Part shown: positions 10,057-21,838 of the stretch, piece after piece | Numbering within the stretch: position 1 is the first letter of the stretch | Layout of the letters: every line of letters begins with the position of its first letter | Source of the DNA: Phenylobacterium sp. | GTDB taxonomy: Bacteria > Pseudomonadota > Alphaproteobacteria > Caulobacterales > Caulobacteraceae | Direction: 5' to 3' | NCBI RefSeq assembly: GCF_013911965.1 | Contig: NZ_JACESE010000024.1 | Location: forward strand, 1 to 56,385 | DNA: 56,385 nt | Translations under genes and position numbers: made by a program | Notes under the pieces: generated by a model | What the model was told of the DNA's origin: nothing | What the model saw: the letters and a program-made list of their open reading frames with translations, nothing else | The model's database searches: none

Positions 10057-12879
10057 CTACTCCACCGCCCGCAGGGTGGCCGAATCCAGGTCGAGCTGGT
10101 CGGCCGGGATCACCGTCAGGTCCGGCTCGCGCGCGCGCAGCCCCGCCTCGAAGGCGGAGAAGTCGCCGGCGATGATCACGGCGGCGTCCTCGGGCGCCAG
10201 ATGGGCCTCGGCGAAGCGGCGCACCTGGTCGGGCGTCACGGCCTCCACCCTGGCGGTGTAGACGGCGATCTCGTCCAGCGGCACGCCCTGCAGGGCCAGT
10301 TCGCCCAGCACCCCGCCCAGGCCGCCCGCCGTGCCCATGGCCCGGCCGAAGGCGCCGACCAGCACCGACTTGCGGGCCTTCAGCTCCTCGGGCGGGGCCG
10401 GCGTGGCGCCCAGCTTGTCCAGCTCGGCGGCGATCAGGTCCATGACCTCGGGCGCGGACTCGTTCTTGGTCTGGGCCTGCGCCTGGAAGGCGCCGGTGGT
10501 GCGCCGGGCCGACAGAGAGGAGCTGGCGCCGTAGGAGAGGCCGCGCTTGATCCGGATCTCCTGGTTCAGCCGCGCCGAATAGCTGCCGCCCAGGACCGTG
10601 TTGGCGACGATGCCCGGATAGTAGGCCTCGCTTCCCCGGGCGATGGCCGGCTTGGCGAGACGGACGGCGGCCTGGCCCGTGCCCGGCAGATCGATGACCA
10701 CCACCTTGCGCTGGGCCTGCGGCGCCACCTGCGGCTGGGGCGGCAGGGGGGCGGACGGCGCCTGCCAGTCGCCGAACGCCTGGCGGGCGAGGGCGAAGCC
10801 GGCCTCGGGCGAGATGTCGCCGGTCAGGACCAGGATGGCGTTGTCGGGACGGAAGTAGGTTCCGTGCAGCGCCCTCAGCCCGTCGGGCGTCAGCTTCTGC
10901 AGCGAGGCCGGCGTGCCGTCGGCGGCGTGGCCGAACGGCGTGCCGGCGAAGATCACCGGCGCGGCCGTCATGGCCGCCAGCTGGCCCGGATCCTCATAGG
11001 CGACGGCCAGGGCGTCCAGGGCCTGGGCGGTCTGGCGCTCCAGCTCCTCGGCGGCGAAGGCCGGGTTGCGGACCACGTCGGAGAGGATGGCGAAGGCCGG
11101 CGCGACCTTGTCGGACATGACCGTCACGCCGACCGAGCTGCTTTCGAGCCCGGCGGAGGCCGAGAGGACCGCGCCGAGGGCCTCGATCTCCTGGGCGATC
11201 TGGGGCGCCGTGCGGGTGGCGGTCCCTTCGGGCAGCATGTTCGCCGTCATGGACATGGCGCCGGCCTGCCCTTCCGGATCGGCCCAGGCGCCGGCCTTGA
11301 CGATCAGGGCGCCGGAGACGAGCGGCAGGTCGCTGGAGCGGGCGACGATGACGCGCAGGCCGTTCGCGAGCGTGGTCTCGGCCGGCTTGGGCAAGGTCGG
11401 GCTGATGGCCTCGGCCACCGGCGGCGGCGCCTCCCGCTCGCCCTCGGGGGCCAGGGTGACGATGTCGCCTTCGTAGCGGACGGCCTCGACGGCGGGCGGC
11501 GCCTCCTCGGCCTCCGTCTCGCCTTCGGGACGGGCGTCCTCGGAGCGATAGGTGATGGTCATGCGCCGCTGCGGATCCAGGTACTTCTGCGCCACCCGCT
11601 GGACGTCGGCGGCGGTGACGGCCTGCAGGGCCGCCAGGTTCTCGTTGGCGGCGGCCGGATCGCCCTCGGTCGCCCAGGCGTAGCCCAGCGCAAAGGCGCG
11701 GCCGTCGACCGTCTCGCGCTCGCGCAGCTCGGCGGCGGTCAGCTCGTTCTTGGCTTCGTTCAGCTCCGCCTCGCTGGGCGGCGCGTCCCGCAGCCGGGCG
11801 ACCTGGGCCAGCAGGGCCTGCTCGCCGGTCTCGACGCTCTCGCCGCTCGACATGATGGCGCCCAGCGCGATCATGCCCGGCTGCTGGGGCAGGTCGGCGG
11901 TGGACATCACCTCCACGGCGACCTGCTGCTCATAGACGAGCGCGTTGTAGAGCCGCGAGGACTTGCCGCTGGAGAGGATGGCGTCGAGCACCTTGAGCGC
12001 CGGCGCGTCGGGACTGTCGGCGGCGGCGCCCAGCCAGGTGAGGACCACCGCCGGCAGCGGCACGTTGGGGCCGTAACCCCGATAGACGCCCGGACCCGTG
12101 CGGGGCGGCTCGACGGCGGTGACGCGCTTCAGCGGCGCCTGCGGCTTCTCGATGCCGGCGAAGTACTTGTCGACCCAGGCGTCGAACTTGGCGGGCTCGA
12201 AGTTGCCGACCACGATCAGCACGGCGTTGTCGGGGCGGTAATAGGCCTCGTGGAAGGCGCGGACGTCGTCGATGGTGGCCGCGTCCAGCTCGGCGATCGA
12301 GCCGATGCCGGGCCGCTTGTAGGGGTGGGCCTGATAGGTCGCCTTGGGCAGCATCAGGGCGAACAGGCGGCCGTAGGGGCTGGCCAGCACGCGCTGGCGC
12401 AGCTCCTCCTTCACCACGTCGCGCTCGGAGGCGAAGATCGCCTCGTCCACCACCAGGGAGCCCATGCGCTCGGCCTCGGCCCACAGCAGGCGCTCCAGGT
12501 GGTTGGCCGGCACGACCTCGTAATAGTTGGTGAAATCGTCCCAGGTGGAGGCGTTGTTGAAGCCGCCCACGTCCTCGGTCATGCGGTCGAGCGTCTCCGA
12601 CGGCATGTTCCGCGTGGTCTTGAACATCATGTGCTCGAAGAGGTGGGCGAAGCCCGAACGGCCCTCCGGATCGTCCTTGGAGCCGACGCCGTACCAGACC
12701 TGCACCGTCACGTTCGGCGTGGTCTCGTCCACCGAGGACAGCACGCGCAGGCCGTTCTCCAGCACCCGCTCGCGGTACTGGATCGGCGGCGCCTCCGCGC
12801 CCCGGGCGGCCAGGGGGGCGGCCAGGGGAGCAGCCAGAACGGCCAGGGAGAGGGCGAGGCGAGTCAGGCGGGCGAACAT
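10057..12879 (-). CDS. Secreted M16-family zinc metallopeptidase (two-domain, pitrilysin-like)
   Basis: A 940-residue protein with an N-terminal signal sequence (about 28 residues, ending ARGAEA). The first M16 module has the inverted zinc motif HLFEH (79-83) with the distal Glu at 158/159. A second, similar module starts near residue 500. There the equivalent position reads AMSMTANMLPEGT with no HxxEH, so this half is presumably structural. This is the usual organisation of periplasmic two-domain M16 peptidases, which degrade peptides within a closed clamshell. GGGAG sits 6-7 bases before the ATG. It is a single unit with a 226-base spacer upstream that holds a hairpin repeat. Confidence 0.93.
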   Translation of the reverse strand: MFARLTRLALSLAVLAAPLAAPLAARGAEAPPIQYRERVLENGLRVLSSVDETTPNVTVQVWYGVGSKDDPEGRSGFAHLFEHMMFKTTRNMPSETLDRMTEDVGGFNNASTWDDFTNYYEVVPANHLERLLWAEAERMGSLVVDEAIFASERDVVKEELRQRVLASPYGRLFALMLPKATYQAHPYKRPGIGSIAELDAATIDDVRAFHEAYYRPDNAVLIVVGNFEPAKFDAWVDKYFAGIEKPQAPLKRVTAVEPPRTGPGVYRGYGPNVPLPAVVLTWLGAAADSPDAPALKVLDAILSSGKSSRLYNALVYEQQVAVEVMSTADLPQQPGMIALGAIMSSGESVETGEQALLAQVARLRDAPPSEAELNEAKNELTAAELRERETVDGRAFALGYAWATEGDPAAANENLAALQAVTAADVQRVAQKYLDPQRRMTITYRSEDARPEGETEAEEAPPAVEAVRYEGDIVTLAPEGEREAPPPVAEAISPTLPKPAETTLANGLRVIVARSSDLPLVSGALIVKAGAWADPEGQAGAMSMTANMLPEGTATRTAPQIAQEIEALGAVLSASAGLESSSVGVTVMSDKVAPAFAILSDVVRNPAFAAEELERQTAQALDALAVAYEDPGQLAAMTAAPVIFAGTPFGHAADGTPASLQKLTPDGLRALHGTYFRPDNAILVLTGDISPEAGFALARQAFGDWQAPSAPLPPQPQVAPQAQRKVVVIDLPGTGQAAVRLAKPAIARGSEAYYPGIVANTVLGGSYSARLNQEIRIKRGLSYGASSSLSARRTTGAFQAQAQTKNESAPEVMDLIAAELDKLGATPAPPEELKARKSVLVGAFGRAMGTAGGLGGVLGELALQGVPLDEIAVYTARVEAVTPDQVRRFAEAHLAPEDAAVIIAGDFSAFEAGLRAREPDLTVIPADQLDLDSATLRAVE

Positions 12880-13019
12880 GGACGGCTCCCGGAATACGCG
12901 AAGGCGCTAGCCATAGCATCCTCCGCCGCGCGCGAAAGCTTACGGGTTGGTCACGCAGCGGAGCGTCTCCGCAGGGCTCCCTTCGCCGCCTCATGCTCGT
13001 CCCGAGCATTCCTGCGGGG

Positions 13020-13104
13020 GCAGGCTCGGACGCCACCTCCCCCTGAGGGGGTCCCACGGCCGGGCGGCCGCCCTCGTCCTTCGAGGCCCGGCCGGCGCCG
13101 CCGC
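13020..13104. repeat. Intergenic hairpin repeat, partial copy
   Basis: This spacer carries CCACCTCCCCCTGAGGGGGT and then CCCTCGTCCTTCGAGGCCC. Both modules recur elsewhere in the window (29025-29171, 32954-33088, 37616-37747 and 37766-37877). Here they are joined and shortened. It lies between the divergent-facing ends of the M16 gene promoter and the 3' end of the lipoprotein gene. Confidence 0.6.
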
Positions 13105-13105
13105 C

Positions 13106-13627
13106 TCAGTCCGCCGCGCGGCTGGAGCGTTCGGCCTCGCGGGTCTTCTGCTCTTCCCAGTAGGCGGGGCCGTCGTCGGGCTTGAACATGGTGCGCGGGG
13201 CGCCCTGGGCGGTGGCGACGGCGAAGACGTTGCCGGCCGGATCGTAGAAGAGGGTGTCGCCGTTGCCGCGCTTCAGCGTCTGGGTGCCGGCCGGCGGGTC
13301 GCTGACGAAGGCGTGGGCCTTCTTCACGAAGTCGTCCAGGCTGGTCGCCCCGAAGGCCTCGCCGTTGCGCTCATAGGCGCGCTGCGCGTTTTCCTGGGCC
13401 GAGTAGCGGCTGGTCTCCGACCACATGGGCGCGCCGTCCACGGTCGGGACGGGCGGCCGCGCCGCGCTCTCGCCTGTGCTCACGCTCGGGGCCGTGGCGG
13501 CGGCGTCGCTTCCGGTGGCCCCGGCGTCGGCCGCCTGGGGCCGCACCGCCGAGGGCCCGTTGTCGCAGGCCGTCAGAATGAGAAGGCTCGCGCCCGCGGC
13601 GAGCCAGGAACCGTACCGCACCGTCAC
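13106..13627 (-). CDS. Putative lipoprotein of unknown function
   Basis: A 173-residue protein from a GTG preceded by GGAGA. A hydrophobic segment ends in the lipobox LILTAC (Cys near residue 21), so it should be lipidated and held in the envelope. An Ala/Ser/Pro-rich linker follows (about 22-65). The C-terminal 100 residues are probably globular and contain DTLFYDPAGNVFAVAT, a pattern shared with alphaproteobacterial small proteins that resemble S-type Pyocin or colicin-adjacent conserved domains. I do not recognise a firm family. It is divergent from coaBC, with a 123-base promoter region between them. Confidence 0.8.
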   Translation of the reverse strand: MTVRYGSWLAAGASLLILTACDNGPSAVRPQAADAGATGSDAAATAPSVSTGESAARPPVPTVDGAPMWSETSRYSAQENAQRAYERNGEAFGATSLDDFVKKAHAFVSDPPAGTQTLKRGNGDTLFYDPAGNVFAVATAQGAPRTMFKPDDGPAYWEEQKTREAERSSRAAD

Positions 13628-13750
13628 CTTCGTCTCTCCCCGGACTTGGGCTCAAAGCTGTAGCGGAACGAACAAAGAACATCTGCGGCGGTTTGTCCAG
13701 CGCCTATATGAGGCTATAGCGGACGCGAAGCGGCGGAAGGGGCGAGCGCC

Positions 13751-14953
13751 TTGGACGGAAAGCGGGTTCTCCTGATCGTGGGCGGCGGCGTCGCGGCCTA
13801 CAAGGCGCTGGAGCTGACGCGGCTCCTGCGCAAGGCGGGCGTCGGCGTGCGGCCGGTCCTGACCGGCGCGGGCGCCCAGTTCGTCACCCCGCTGTCTCTG
13901 TCGGCCCTGGCCGAGGATAAGGTCTATTCCGAGCTCTTCTCCCTGACCGACGAGGCGGAGATGGGCCATATCGAGCTCTCGCGCTCCGCCGATCTCGTGG
14001 TCGTCGCGCCCGCCACCGCCGACCTGATGGCCAAGGCCGCCCATGGCCTGGCCGGCGATCTTGCGGCCACCACCCTTCTGGCGACCGACAAGCCGGTCCT
14101 GATGGCCCCGGCCATGAACGTGCGCATGTGGGAGCATCCGGCCACGCGGCGGAACCTGGCGACGCTGAAGGCCGACGGGGTCGCCTTCGTCGGTCCCGAC
14201 GAGGGGGCCATGGCCTGCGGCGAGTTCGGCTTCGGCCGCATGGCCGAGCCCGCGGCGATCTTCCAGGCGATCATGGACATGCTGGCCGGTCCCGCCGCCC
14301 GGCCGCTGGCCGGCAAGCGGGCCATCGTCACGGCCGGGCCCACGGCCGAGCCGATCGATCCGGTGCGCTACCTGACTAACCGCTCGAGCGGCAAGCAGGG
14401 CTACGCCATCGCCGCGGCCCTGGCCAAGCTGGGCTGCGAGGTCACGCTGGTCTCCGGCCCGACGGCGCTTTCGGCGCCGGCCGGCGTGACGCGCGTCGAT
14501 GTCGAGACCGCCCGCCAGATGCTGGCCGCCTGTCAGGCCGCCCTGCCCGCCGACCTCGCCGTCTGCGTCGCCGCCGTCGCCGACTGGCGCCCGGCCGAGG
14601 AGGGCGCGGTGAAGATCAAGAAGACGGGCGAGGGCCCGCCGCCCATCGCGCTGGTCGAGAACCCGGACATCCTGGCGACCCTGTCCAGGGCGGGCCCGGA
14701 CCGCCCGCGCCTGGTCGTCGGTTTCGCCGCCGAGACCAACGACGTGGAGGCCTACGCCCGGGCCAAGCTGGCCAAGAAGGGCTGCGACTGGATCGTGGCC
14801 AACGACGTCAGCGTCGAAGGCACCATGGGCGGGGACGACAACGCCGTCTCCATCGTGACGAAGGACGGGGTGGAGCGCTGGGACCGCACGGCCAAGGCCG
14901 ACGTCGCCGCCCGGCTGGCGCAGAGGATGGCGCAGGAACTGGAGCTTTCGTGA
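13751..14953 (+). CDS. coaBC: Bifunctional phosphopantothenoylcysteine decarboxylase / phosphopantothenate-cysteine ligase
   Basis: A 400-residue protein. The N-terminal CoaC flavoprotein half (about 1-180) has GGGVAAYKA at the start, the catalytic His in MGHIELSR (His73), PAMNVRMW, and the catalytic Cys in GAMACGEFG (Cys156). The C-terminal CoaB half (from about 190) has [23 protein letters not shown] and KIKK. Together they make 4'-phosphopantetheine from phosphopantothenate, cysteine and CTP. The start is a TTG with GGAAGGGG upstream. The stop overlaps the dut start by four bases (GTGA), which implies translational coupling; coaBC-dut is a common alphaproteobacterial pairing. Confidence 0.96.
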   Translation: MDGKRVLLIVGGGVAAYKALELTRLLRKAGVGVRPVLTGAGAQFVTPLSLSALAEDKVYSELFSLTDEAEMGHIELSRSADLVVVAPATADLMAKAAHGLAGDLAATTLLATDKPVLMAPAMNVRMWEHPATRRNLATLKADGVAFVGPDEGAMACGEFGFGRMAEPAAIFQAIMDMLAGPAARPLAGKRAIVTAGPTAEPIDPVRYLTNRSSGKQGYAIAAALAKLGCEVTLVSGPTALSAPAGVTRVDVETARQMLAACQAALPADLAVCVAAVADWRPAEEGAVKIKKTGEGPPPIALVENPDILATLSRAGPDRPRLVVGFAAETNDVEAYARAKLAKKGCDWIVANDVSVEGTMGGDDNAVSIVTKDGVERWDRTAKADVAARLAQRMAQELELS

Positions 14954-15405
14954 CCCCCAAGATCAAGATCACCCGCCTGGCCCACAACGCCGACCTGCCG
15001 CTGCCGGCCTATGAAAGCCAGCTCGCCGCCGGCATGGACCTGCGCGCCGCCGTCCCCGAGGACGCGCCGCTGGTGCTGCGCCCCATGCAGCGGGAGATGA
15101 TCCCCACCGGCCTCGCCATCGCCCTGCCGCCCGGCTTCGAGGGCCAGGTGCGGCCGCGCTCGGGCCTGGCCGCCAAGGCCGGGATCACCTGCCTGAATTC
15201 GCCGGGCACGGTGGACGCCGACTATCGCGGCGAGGTGAAGGTCATCCTGATCAACCTCGGCGAGGAGGACTTCACCGTCCGCCGCGGCGACCGGATCGCC
15301 CAGCTGGTCATCGCCCCGGTGATCCAGGCCGCCTGGGAGGAGGTCGGCGCCCTGGACGAGACGGCGCGCGGCGCCGGCGGCTTCGGCTCGACGGGCGCGG
15401 CTTAG
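14950..15405 (+). CDS. dut: dUTP diphosphatase
   Basis: A 151-residue trimeric dUTPase that hydrolyses dUTP to dUMP and keeps uracil out of DNA. The five motifs are visible: AGMDLRA near 27, RPRSGLA near 75, [10 protein letters not shown] near 94, [10 protein letters not shown] near 115, and the C-terminal arm [10 protein letters not shown] that closes over the substrate. The GTG start overlaps the coaBC stop. Its TAG stop shares bases with the convergent eda stop, so the two genes overlap tail to tail by four bases. Confidence 0.97.
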   Translation: MTPKIKITRLAHNADLPLPAYESQLAAGMDLRAAVPEDAPLVLRPMQREMIPTGLAIALPPGFEGQVRPRSGLAAKAGITCLNSPGTVDADYRGEVKVILINLGEEDFTVRRGDRIAQLVIAPVIQAAWEEVGALDETARGAGGFGSTGAA

Positions 15406-16040
15406 AGGCTGAGCGGACGCGTTCTGGCGCGGGGCAGCCTGCTCGCCTCCCGCGCCAGGGCCTCGATCCGCGCCCAGTCCCCGGCGGCGACGGCGGCCTT
15501 GGGCGCGACCCACGAGCCGCCCACGCAGGCCACGTTCGGTTCGGCCAGATAGTCCGGCGCATTGTCCGGGCCGATCCCGCCCGTCGGGCAGAAGACCGCC
15601 TGCGGGAAGGGGCTGGCGAAGGCCCGGATCAGGCCGACTCCGCCGACCACGCTGGCCGGGAATAGCTTGAAGGCGGAAAAGCCGTGGTCGAGGCCGCGCA
15701 TCAGCTCGCTCGCCGTGGCGACGCCGGGCAGGAGAGGGATCGGCCCCTCGGCGTACTCCCCTTCGATCAGGCCCGGCGAGACGGCGAAGCGGGCGCCCGC
15801 GTCGGCGGCCGCCTGGCGGGCCGAGGCGCTGGTCACCGTGCCGGCCCCGACCACAGCCTCTTCCACCTCCCCGGCGATCCGGCGGATGGCTTCGGTGGCG
15901 GCCGGGGTGCGCAGCGTCACCTCCAGGGCCGTCAGACCGCCGGCGCAGAGCGCCCGGGCCAGCGGCGCGGCCGCGGCGGCGTCCTCGATGATCAGGACGG
16001 GTATGACGGGGGCGAGCCCCATGATCTCTTCGAGCGTCAC
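15402..16040 (-). CDS. eda: 2-dehydro-3-deoxyphosphogluconate (KDPG) aldolase
   Basis: A 212-residue class I aldolase. It splits KDPG into pyruvate and glyceraldehyde 3-phosphate, the last step of the Entner-Doudoroff pathway. The Schiff-base Lys is in FSAFKLFPA (Lys125). The general acid/base Glu is in ALEVTLRT (Glu40), and the phosphate site is in [11 protein letters not shown]. It is the last gene of the pgl-edd-glk-eda operon. Its ATG overlaps the glk stop by four bases. Confidence 0.96.
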   Translation of the reverse strand: MTLEEIMGLAPVIPVLIIEDAAAAAPLARALCAGGLTALEVTLRTPAATEAIRRIAGEVEEAVVGAGTVTSASARQAAADAGARFAVSPGLIEGEYAEGPIPLLPGVATASELMRGLDHGFSAFKLFPASVVGGVGLIRAFASPFPQAVFCPTGGIGPDNAPDYLAEPNVACVGGSWVAPKAAVAAGDWARIEALAREASRLPRARTRPLSL

Positions 16041-17010
16041 AGCTTCACGCCCTCCAGCTGGGCCAGTTCGCGGACGCAGCCCACCAGGGCCGCATAGGGG
16101 TGGGTGATCAGGAAGGTCGGGATCTCGGCCACATAGTCCGACAGCCGGCCCTTGTCCTCGAACCGGGCGCGGAAGCCGCCGGACATGATGCGGTCGATCA
16201 TGCGCGGCGCGATGCCGCCGCTGACATAGACCCCGCCCCGGGCGCCGTGGGTGAGCGCGATGTCGCCGGCCGCCGAACCGAGAATGCCGCAGAAGCGGTC
16301 GAGGGCCGCGGCGGCGGCCGGGTCGCCGGCCTCCCCGGCCTCGATCACCACCCGCTCGTCCGGCAGGGCGGGGGAGCGGCCGGCGATCTCCTCCAGCGCC
16401 ACATAGAGGTCATAGAGCCCCTGGCCCGACAGGACCCGCTCCACCGACACCCGGCCGTGGATGGCCTTCAGCCGCCGCCAGATCTCCACCTCGGTCTCGT
16501 CGGTGGGCGCGAAGGCGGCGTGGCCGCCCTCCGTCGCCACGGCGATGTCCACGTGGAGGGAACGGGCGACGGCGGCGACGCCGAAGCCTGTGCCGGCGCC
16601 CAGCACCACGATGGGGCAGTCGGTGGGCGCCCGCAGCGCCGGGCCGATGCGGCGCAGGTCGTCGGGGTCGAGCACCGGGGCGGCCATGGCCTGGGCGGCG
16701 AAGTCGTTGATCAGCTTGACCGCGTCGAAACCGAAATTGGCGATCAGGTCGACCTCGGCCACGTGCCAGTCGAGATTGGTGAACTCGATCTCGCCGGCCA
16801 CCACCGGCCCGGCGACGGCGATCACCGCCTGGGCCGGGCGCTTCTTGCCGGCCGTCTCGTCCAGATATTCGGTGATGATCTCGTCCAGCGAGCCGTAGTC
16901 GGCGCAGGCGTAGATCTTGGTGTTGCGCAGGTGACCCTCGGTGTCGACGAGGGCGAAGCGGGCGTTGGTGCCGCCGACGTCGCCGACGAGGCCTTCATAG
17001 AGCAGCGGCA

Positions 17011-17011
<1 letters not shown>
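16037..17011 (-). CDS. glk: Glucokinase
   Basis: A 324-residue bacterial glucokinase of the ROK-independent (GlkA) family. It phosphorylates glucose with ATP. The phosphate loop [12 protein letters not shown] is at residues 8-19, LINDFAAQA is near 100, VLGAGTGFG near 133 and the substrate-binding EGGHAAFAP near 157. Its ATG overlaps the edd stop by one base (TGATG), and its own stop overlaps eda. It supplies glucose 6-phosphate to the pathway encoded by its neighbours. Confidence 0.95.
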
Positions 17012-18840
<1,829 letters not shown>

Positions 18841-18854
18841 GGCGTGGTCCCTCC

Positions 18855-19538
18855 TCAAGGCGCCCAGAGGACCCGAACGGGCGCCTCCGCTTGGGTCAAG
18901 AGGGCGCGCACCGGCAGGTCTTCGCCCGCCGCCGCCCGCTCGATCACCCGGCGCTTGGTCTCACCCGTGATCAGGACGAGGATGGCGCGCGATTGCAACA
19001 ACGCATGCAGGGTCAGGGTGATCCGCGGCAGGGGCGGATCGCCGATCGCCTCGGGCACGCCCATCAGCATCTTGGTCAGGGAGGGGTCCAGCCCCTGGGC
19101 GACGCGGGGCGAGCCCGGGATCAGCGAGGCCACATGGCCGTCCGGGCCCATGCCGAGCAGGGTGACGTCGAAGGGGGCGAGCGCCTCGACGCTCGCCTCG
19201 GCGGCGCGGGCCGCGGCGTCGGGATCCGCCGCCGGCCGGAAGAGGGGGACGAAGCGGGCGTCGGCGGCCGCGCCGCGCAGCAGCCGCTCGCGCACCAGCC
19301 GCTCGTTCGAGGCCGCATGGTCGGGGGGCACGAAGCGCTCGTCCGACAGGGTGACGTCGACCCGCGACCAGTCGAGCGCCGCCGCCGCCAGGCGGTCGTA
19401 GACGGGACCCGGCGACCGGCCGCCCGTGGCGACCAGGCTGGCGCGCCGCCCGGCGGCCAGCGCCGCCGCCAGCGCCGCTCGCGTCGCCTCGGCCGCGGCC
19501 TCGGCCATGGCCGCCCCGTCGTCGAAGCTTTCGATCAT
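18855..19538 (-). CDS. pgl: 6-phosphogluconolactonase
   Basis: A 227-residue DevB-type lactonase hydrolysing 6-phosphogluconolactone to 6-phosphogluconate. Family segments are [26 protein letters not shown] with the conserved Asp-Glu-Arg, and [16 protein letters not shown]. It is the first gene of the pgl-edd-glk-eda operon. zwf, which supplies its substrate and precedes it in Caulobacter, is not here. Instead an 88-base divergent promoter region separates it from a creatininase-family gene. Confidence 0.94.
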   Translation of the reverse strand: MIESFDDGAAMAEAAAEATRAALAAALAAGRRASLVATGGRSPGPVYDRLAAAALDWSRVDVTLSDERFVPPDHAASNERLVRERLLRGAAADARFVPLFRPAADPDAAARAAEASVEALAPFDVTLLGMGPDGHVASLIPGSPRVAQGLDPSLTKMLMGVPEAIGDPPLPRITLTLHALLQSRAILVLITGETKRRVIERAAAGEDLPVRALLTQAEAPVRVLWAP

Positions 19539-19626
19539 CCGTGTCCTCCCTGATCGGCCCCGGACTTAACCCAGCGCCTGCAAAGGCCTATGTCCGTGGC
19601 CTGAAGTCCGCCGCCGGAGACGCGCC

Positions 19627-20376
19627 ATGCTGCTGCACCTGTCCACCTGGGTCGAGATCGAGGCCTATCTGAAGCGCTCGAAGACGGTGGTGGTGCCCAT
19701 CGGCTCCAACGAGCAGCATGGGCCGACGGGGCTTCTGGGCACCGACTGGCTCTGCCCCGAGATCATCGCCCACGAGGCGCAGAAGGCCGGCGACCTCCTG
19801 GTGGCCCCCACCTTCAACATCGGCATGGCCCAGCACCACCTCGGCTTTCCGGGCACCATCTCCCTGCGGCCGACCACCTTCATCGCCGCCATCGGCGACT
19901 GGTGCCGGTCGCTCGGCGCCCACGGCTTTACGAAGATCTATTTCCTGAACGGCCACGGCGGCAATGTCGCCACCATCGAGGCGGCCTTTTCCGAACTCTA
20001 CGCCGAGGCGAGCTTTTCCGGAAAGGACCGCGGCTTTGCGCTGAAGCTGAAGAACTGGTGGGACCTGAAGGGCGTCACCGCGCTCGCCAACCGCCAGTTC
20101 CCCACCGGCCACGGCAGCCATGCGACGCCCTCGGAGATCGCCGTCACCCAGTGGGCTTATCCGGACGCCATCAAGACCGCCAACTATGCGCCGCAGATCG
20201 CGCCCACCGGCCCGATCCGCGAGGCCAACGACTTCCGCGCCCGCTATCCCGACGGCCGCATGGGCTCCGACCCGGCGCTCGCCACCCCGGAAAAGGGCGG
20301 CGAACTGGTGAGGACCGCCGCCGAGGCGCTGATCGAGGACGTGGCGGCGTTCTCCGCCGAGCAGCGGCCGGGCTAG
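19627..20376 (+). CDS. Creatininase-family amidohydrolase
   Basis: A 249-residue single-domain protein with the family's metal ligands: SNEQHGP (Glu29, His31), TDWL (Asp40), NGHGGN (His110) and GSHATPSE (Glu170). The complete set suggests an active metal-dependent amidohydrolase. Family members act on creatinine, on cyclic or formamide intermediates in riboflavin/F420 pathways (ArfB) or on the mycofactocin precursor peptide (MftE). Nothing nearby points to one of these. The phrase WAYPDAIK is common in proteobacterial members of unknown substrate. It is divergent from pgl. Confidence 0.88.
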   Translation: MLLHLSTWVEIEAYLKRSKTVVVPIGSNEQHGPTGLLGTDWLCPEIIAHEAQKAGDLLVAPTFNIGMAQHHLGFPGTISLRPTTFIAAIGDWCRSLGAHGFTKIYFLNGHGGNVATIEAAFSELYAEASFSGKDRGFALKLKNWWDLKGVTALANRQFPTGHGSHATPSEIAVTQWAYPDAIKTANYAPQIAPTGPIREANDFRARYPDGRMGSDPALATPEKGGELVRTAAEALIEDVAAFSAEQRPG

Positions 20377-20478
20377 GCGAAGAGGTTCTGCGTCCGGCGC
20401 CCGCTTCGCCCGCACCTCAGGCGCGAGCCAGGCGGGGTCTGCGGTCTCTCCACACCCGAGAGGCGGAGCGAGCGCCCC

Positions 20479-21183
20479 CTACAGCCCGTGCTTCTTCCAG
20501 AGCGTGTCGGACTTCACCACGTCGCGGACGAAGGCGGCGTGGCGTTCGCGTTCGGCGTCGGTGGAGCGGAAGGCGAGCGGGCGGGGCCGCGCGCCGTAGG
20601 CCGCCTGGCGCGCGGCGCCCACGGCCTGGGCCATGATCGCCGGCGCCAGTTCGAGCTTGCGCTCGCGGCCGCCCTTCAGCTCCAGATAGACGTCGGCCAG
20701 CAGGCGGGCGTCGATCAGCGCCCCGTGCTTCTCGCGGTCGGCCAGCGAGATCTTGAACCGCCGGCAGAGCGCATCCAGCGAATTGGCCATGCCGGGGAAG
20801 CGGACGCGGGCGAGCGCCAGGGTGTCCACCCAGCGGGTTTCGCAGATCTCCACCCGACCGCAGAGGCCGAGTTCGAAATTGACGAAGGTGCGGTCGAAGG
20901 TGGCGTTGTGGGCCACGATGTTGGCGTCGCCGACGAAGTCGAGGAAGGCCTCCACCACCTCCGAATCGGCGAACTTCGGCTTGCCCCGCAGGAAGGCGGC
21001 CGACAGGCCGTGCACCTTCTCCGCGTCCGGCGGCATGTCGCGCTCGGGATCGATGTAGCAGTGGAACGTGCGCCCGGTGGGGACGAAGTCCTCGATCTCC
21101 AGGCAGGCCAGTTCCACCAGGCGGTGGCCCTCGCGCGGCTCGAAGCCGGTGGTTTCCGTATCCAGGACGATCTCACGCGCCAT
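20479..21183 (-). CDS. dnaQ: DNA polymerase III epsilon subunit, 3'-5' proofreading exonuclease
   Basis: A 234-residue DEDD-family exonuclease: DTETTG (Asp8, Glu10, ExoI), VAHNATFDRTF (ExoII) and HGALIDARLLADVY (ExoIII). It edits the replicative polymerase. The C-terminal tail is the expected place for contact with the alpha subunit. It is the last gene of the leftward operon ppsR-maf-aroE-coaE-dnaQ, six bases after coaE. This order matches the region just right of the origin in Caulobacter (known). Confidence 0.96.
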   Translation of the reverse strand: MAREIVLDTETTGFEPREGHRLVELACLEIEDFVPTGRTFHCYIDPERDMPPDAEKVHGLSAAFLRGKPKFADSEVVEAFLDFVGDANIVAHNATFDRTFVNFELGLCGRVEICETRWVDTLALARVRFPGMANSLDALCRRFKISLADREKHGALIDARLLADVYLELKGGRERKLELAPAIMAQAVGAARQAAYGARPRPLAFRSTDAERERHAAFVRDVVKSDTLWKKHGL

Positions 21184-21189
21184 GGCCGT

Positions 21190-21834
21190 TCATTGGCCCG
21201 GTTTGGCGGCCGATTCAACCGGGGCGGGGCGCCGCGGCCGGCGGTCGGGGTCGCGAAGGGCGTTCACGATTTCGGTGACCTGGGCGCGGGCATGGTCCAG
21301 GCCCTGGCCCGTCTCGACCACGAAATGGGCGCGGGCCCGTTTCTCGGCGTCGGCCATCTGCTGGGCGAGGATGGCGTCGAAGCGTTCCGGCGTCATGCCC
21401 GGACGGGCGAGCACCCGCTCGCGCTGCATCTCGGCCGGCGCGCTGACCACGACGACCGCATCCATGTTGGCGTGGCCGCCGGTCTCGAACAGCAGGGGAA
21501 TGTCCAGCACCACCATGTCCGCGCCCTTGGCCTTGGCCTCGGCGAAGAAGGTCTGCCGGTCCGCCCCGACCAGGGGATGGACGATGGCGTTGAGCCGCTT
21601 CAGCGCCTCGGGATCGCCGAGCACGCGCTGGCGCAGCAGCTCCCGGTCGACGGCGCCGCCCTGGACCACGCCGGGAAAGGCCTCGCCCACCGGCCCCACG
21701 GCCGCCCCGCCCACGTCGTAGAGGTCGTGCACGGCGGCGTCGGCGTCATAGACGGGCACGCCGTGCTCGCGGAAGAAGCCGGCCGTGGTCGACTTGCCCA
21801 TGCCGATGGAGCCGGTCAGGCCGATCAGGAGCAT
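21190..21834 (-). CDS. coaE: Dephospho-CoA kinase
   Basis: A P-loop kinase of 214 residues catalysing the last step of CoA synthesis. [12 protein letters not shown] is at the N-terminus, followed by [10 protein letters not shown] and LDIPLLFET. The ATG at 21834 gives the usual family N-terminus (MLLIGLTG), and AAGGA lies about 9 bases upstream. The ATG at 21855 would overlap aroE by 17 bases and is the alternative. The start is five bases after the aroE stop. Confidence 0.95.
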   Translation of the reverse strand: MLLIGLTGSIGMGKSTTAGFFREHGVPVYDADAAVHDLYDVGGAAVGPVGEAFPGVVQGGAVDRELLRQRVLGDPEALKRLNAIVHPLVGADRQTFFAEAKAKGADMVVLDIPLLFETGGHANMDAVVVVSAPAEMQRERVLARPGMTPERFDAILAQQMADAEKRARAHFVVETGQGLDHARAQVTEIVNALRDPDRRPRRPAPVESAAKPGQ

Positions 21835-21838
21835 CGGT

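Noticed and set aside
9937-13185. 1082-residue plus-strand frame opposite the M16 protease
   Set aside because: It is Arg/Gly/Pro-rich, with no domain or signal, and is the mirror of a real gene with strong GC-third-position bias.
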